Below are positions 4,854 to 5,955 of a stretch of 5,955 nt of DNA, piece by piece (the stretch's first letter is position 1; each line of letters starts with the position of its first letter). Location: contig JANTGQ010000101.1 of NCBI GenBank assembly GCA_024762845.1, forward strand, positions 1 to 5,955, read 5' to 3'. Source of the stretch: Nitratifractor sp. (GTDB taxonomy: Bacteria; Campylobacterota; Campylobacteria; Campylobacterales; Sulfurovaceae). A model generated the notes under the pieces. That model had not been told where the DNA came from, searched no databases, and saw only the letters and a list, made by a program, of their open reading frames with translations. A program made the position numbers and the translations under genes.

Positions 4854-5756
4854 ATGAAACTGTTAATAGTATTACTTTTTTTAGGAAACTTACTTTCTGC
4901 ATCTTCAGAGTTCATAGTTGAAACCAACAAGGCAGCATACAGAGCCTATAAAAATGGTAATTATAAAAAGGCTTTTGAGTTATATAAAAGTGCCAATAAC
5001 CCCAAAGCCTATTATAACATGGCACAATTTTATGAACATGGTATTGGCGTTAAAAAAGATAATCAGAGTGCAATGCGAAACTACGAAATGGTCTATTACG
5101 CAATAGATTTAAAAAGTTATAAAACCTGTGAAAATGAGTTGCTCCCCTACTTTTACATAACGCTAAAGAAACTGAAAAAGTTTCCTGACTATAGAAAATT
5201 AAAAAAACTCTGTAAAAAAGATAGAAACCCGTTTCTAAAAAAATGCCCTGCAGCCAAAAGGATACCAAACAAATACCGTGGCGATATAGAGCTTTTTCCC
5301 TGCAAACTCTACCAAAAATTCCCAAAAACTATGAGCAGACTACTTGCAATCCATACCAATATCAGGCAATACGACAACACTCATGAGTCACTTTTGGCTA
5401 AACGCTATAGAAAAAAGATAGTGCGCACAATCCGTCCAATTATTGCCTACTATATAAAAAAAGAGTCAAAATGTATTCGCAAAGCCCATACTAACCAAGA
5501 TATTCAAAACTGTATCGATGAGTATAACAATTTTCTCCATCACGCTGCTATGTCTGCCTTGGTAACAGAGGGTATTCGCCCATCACAAGAGATGCTCGAA
5601 AAAGACCCAAAACTAAAAGCAGAAATAGAAGCCGAAGATAGACGATATCGTCAGAGGGCTGAATTCTTAAAACAGAGAGCTGGCAAAAAAGAGAAAAAAG
5701 AGGCACTACGTAAATTAAAAAATCTCCATAGACATATCGAATACTACTACCATTAA
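4854..5756 (+). CDS. Secreted Sel1-repeat-like protein, 300 residues
   Basis: An exported protein of unknown specific function. Residues 1-16 are a signal peptide (MKLLIVLLFLGNLLSA, likely cleaved before SSE), so the mature protein is probably periplasmic. Residues 27-82 resemble tetratricopeptide/Sel1 repeats: AAYRAYKNGNYKKAFELYKSA (27-47), then a Sel1-like unit with AYYNMAQFYEHGIGVKKD (52-69). Such repeats serve protein-protein contacts. The rest (85-300) is not recognised. It is very basic, with six cysteines (92, 120, 131, 150, 207, 220) that could form disulfides in the periplasm, and a Lys/Arg/Glu-rich probable coiled-coil tail (about 248-295). Start ATG 4854 follows a strong ribosome site. 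It lies 78 bases after the 109-residue gene on the same strand, so it may be read from the ppk2 promoter or from a weak internal one. Whether it shares a function with ppk2 is not evident. Confidence 0.85.
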   Translation: MKLLIVLLFLGNLLSASSEFIVETNKAAYRAYKNGNYKKAFELYKSANNPKAYYNMAQFYEHGIGVKKDNQSAMRNYEMVYYAIDLKSYKTCENELLPYFYITLKKLKKFPDYRKLKKLCKKDRNPFLKKCPAAKRIPNKYRGDIELFPCKLYQKFPKTMSRLLAIHTNIRQYDNTHESLLAKRYRKKIVRTIRPIIAYYIKKESKCIRKAHTNQDIQNCIDEYNNFLHHAAMSALVTEGIRPSQEMLEKDPKLKAEIEAEDRRYRQRAEFLKQRAGKKEKKEALRKLKNLHRHIEYYYH

Positions 5757-5777
5757 GAGTTTTAATAATAACTCTTA
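5754..5777 (+). terminator. Possible weak terminator hairpin after the Sel1-like gene
   Basis: TAAGAGTT (5754-5761) and AACTCTTA (5770-5777) form a perfect 8-bp stem with an 8-base loop. The stem starts at the TAA stop codon. It is A+T-rich and followed by mixed A/T bases with only a short T run near 5787-5790, so termination would be inefficient. Confidence 0.4.
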
Positions 5778-5821
5778 TAAATTACATTTTAATCCCATTC
5801 TTTCGTTTAATTTATATTTAT

Positions 5822-5827
5822 TATAAT
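5822..5827 (+). promoter_or_regulatory. -10 box for the exported protein at the right edge
   Basis: A perfect TATAAT, 32 bases before ATG 5860. T-rich DNA at about 5798-5815 occupies the -35 region, in the style of Campylobacterota sigma-70 promoters. The predicted leader is about 25 bases and contains the GAAGGA ribosome site (5848-5853). Confidence 0.6.
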
Positions 5828-5859
5828 ACTGTTAATAATTTGTAATAGAAGGATGGATA

Positions 5860-5955
5860 ATGTTCAAAAAAATATCATTGGCTTTTACTCTAGCAGCTTC
5901 TCTTGTGAGTGCATCATCAGTAGAGTATGGCAAAGGAACCTTTAGTATGGAGGGT
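5860..5955 (+). CDS. Exported (probably envelope) protein, N-terminal fragment
   Basis: Only the first 32 codons are in the window. The start ATG at 5860 has GAAGGA (5848-5853) six bases upstream. MFKKISLAFTLAASLVSA is a textbook Sec signal peptide with a likely cleavage after SA at residue 18. The mature start, SSVEYGKGTFSMEG, resembles the N-terminus of small outer-membrane beta-barrel proteins of Campylobacterota, but the fragment is too short to name a family. An overlapping ATG at 5853 in another frame gives no signal peptide and sits inside the ribosome site, so it is rejected. It has its own promoter and is separate from the ppk2 unit. Confidence 0.8.
   Translation, partial: MFKKISLAFTLAASLVSASSVEYGKGTFSMEG

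Noticed and set aside
5050..5325. 91-residue minus-strand ORF opposite the Sel1-like gene
   Set aside because: Antisense shadow without a ribosome site; the sense gene has a signal peptide and a very strong ribosome site.
1..5955. CRISPR array, transposon, integrase, tRNA, toxin-antitoxin or defence module
   Set aside because: No regularly spaced repeats, transposase motifs, cloverleaf sequences or paired small toxin-like genes were seen on either strand.

Overview
The window looks like chromosomal DNA from a free-living member of the Campylobacterota (formerly Epsilonproteobacteria), with a Sulfurovum/Sulfurimonas-type organism most likely. The evidence is a UPF0323 lipoprotein directly followed by a glutathionylspermidine-synthase-like ATP-grasp gene (the pair known from Campylobacter Cj0371-Cj0372 and Helicobacter HP0232-HP0233), an NhaA with the long extra loop typical of Helicobacter relatives, A+T-rich intergenic DNA, and promoters with clear TATAAT -10 boxes but weak -35 boxes. 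The genus is inferred from memory of these families, not from a search.

Layout. The left half is transcribed leftward. From right to left it holds a 78-residue conserved-looking small protein (3475-3239), the UPF0323 lipoprotein (3139-2537), the ATP-grasp ligase (2544-1366, overlapping the lipoprotein gene by 8 bases and starting at GTG), a 203-base spacer, and nhaA (1162 to the left edge, C-terminus cut off). The right half is transcribed rightward. It holds a class I polyphosphate kinase 2 (3622-4446, GTG start), a 109-residue unrecognised protein built from two copies of one motif and coupled to ppk2 through a TAATG junction (4446-4775), a secreted Sel1-repeat-like protein (4854-5756), and the first 32 codons of an exported protein (from 5860). 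The two halves diverge from a promoter region at about 3476-3621.

How the genes may work together. Three cytoplasmic or membrane functions are recognisable: Na+/H+ exchange, polyphosphate-driven nucleotide phosphorylation, and an amide-forming ATP-grasp ligase. They suggest a housekeeping and stress-physiology neighbourhood rather than a mobile or defence island. No transposase, integrase, CRISPR array, tRNA or rRNA was seen. The two tightest gene pairs are lipoprotein/ATP-grasp ligase and ppk2/109-residue protein. Both are translationally coupled and are the best places to look for undescribed biology: the lipoprotein ends in Gly-Gly beside a ligase whose family acts on a glycine carboxylate, and the ppk2 partner is a tandemly duplicated small protein of unknown role.
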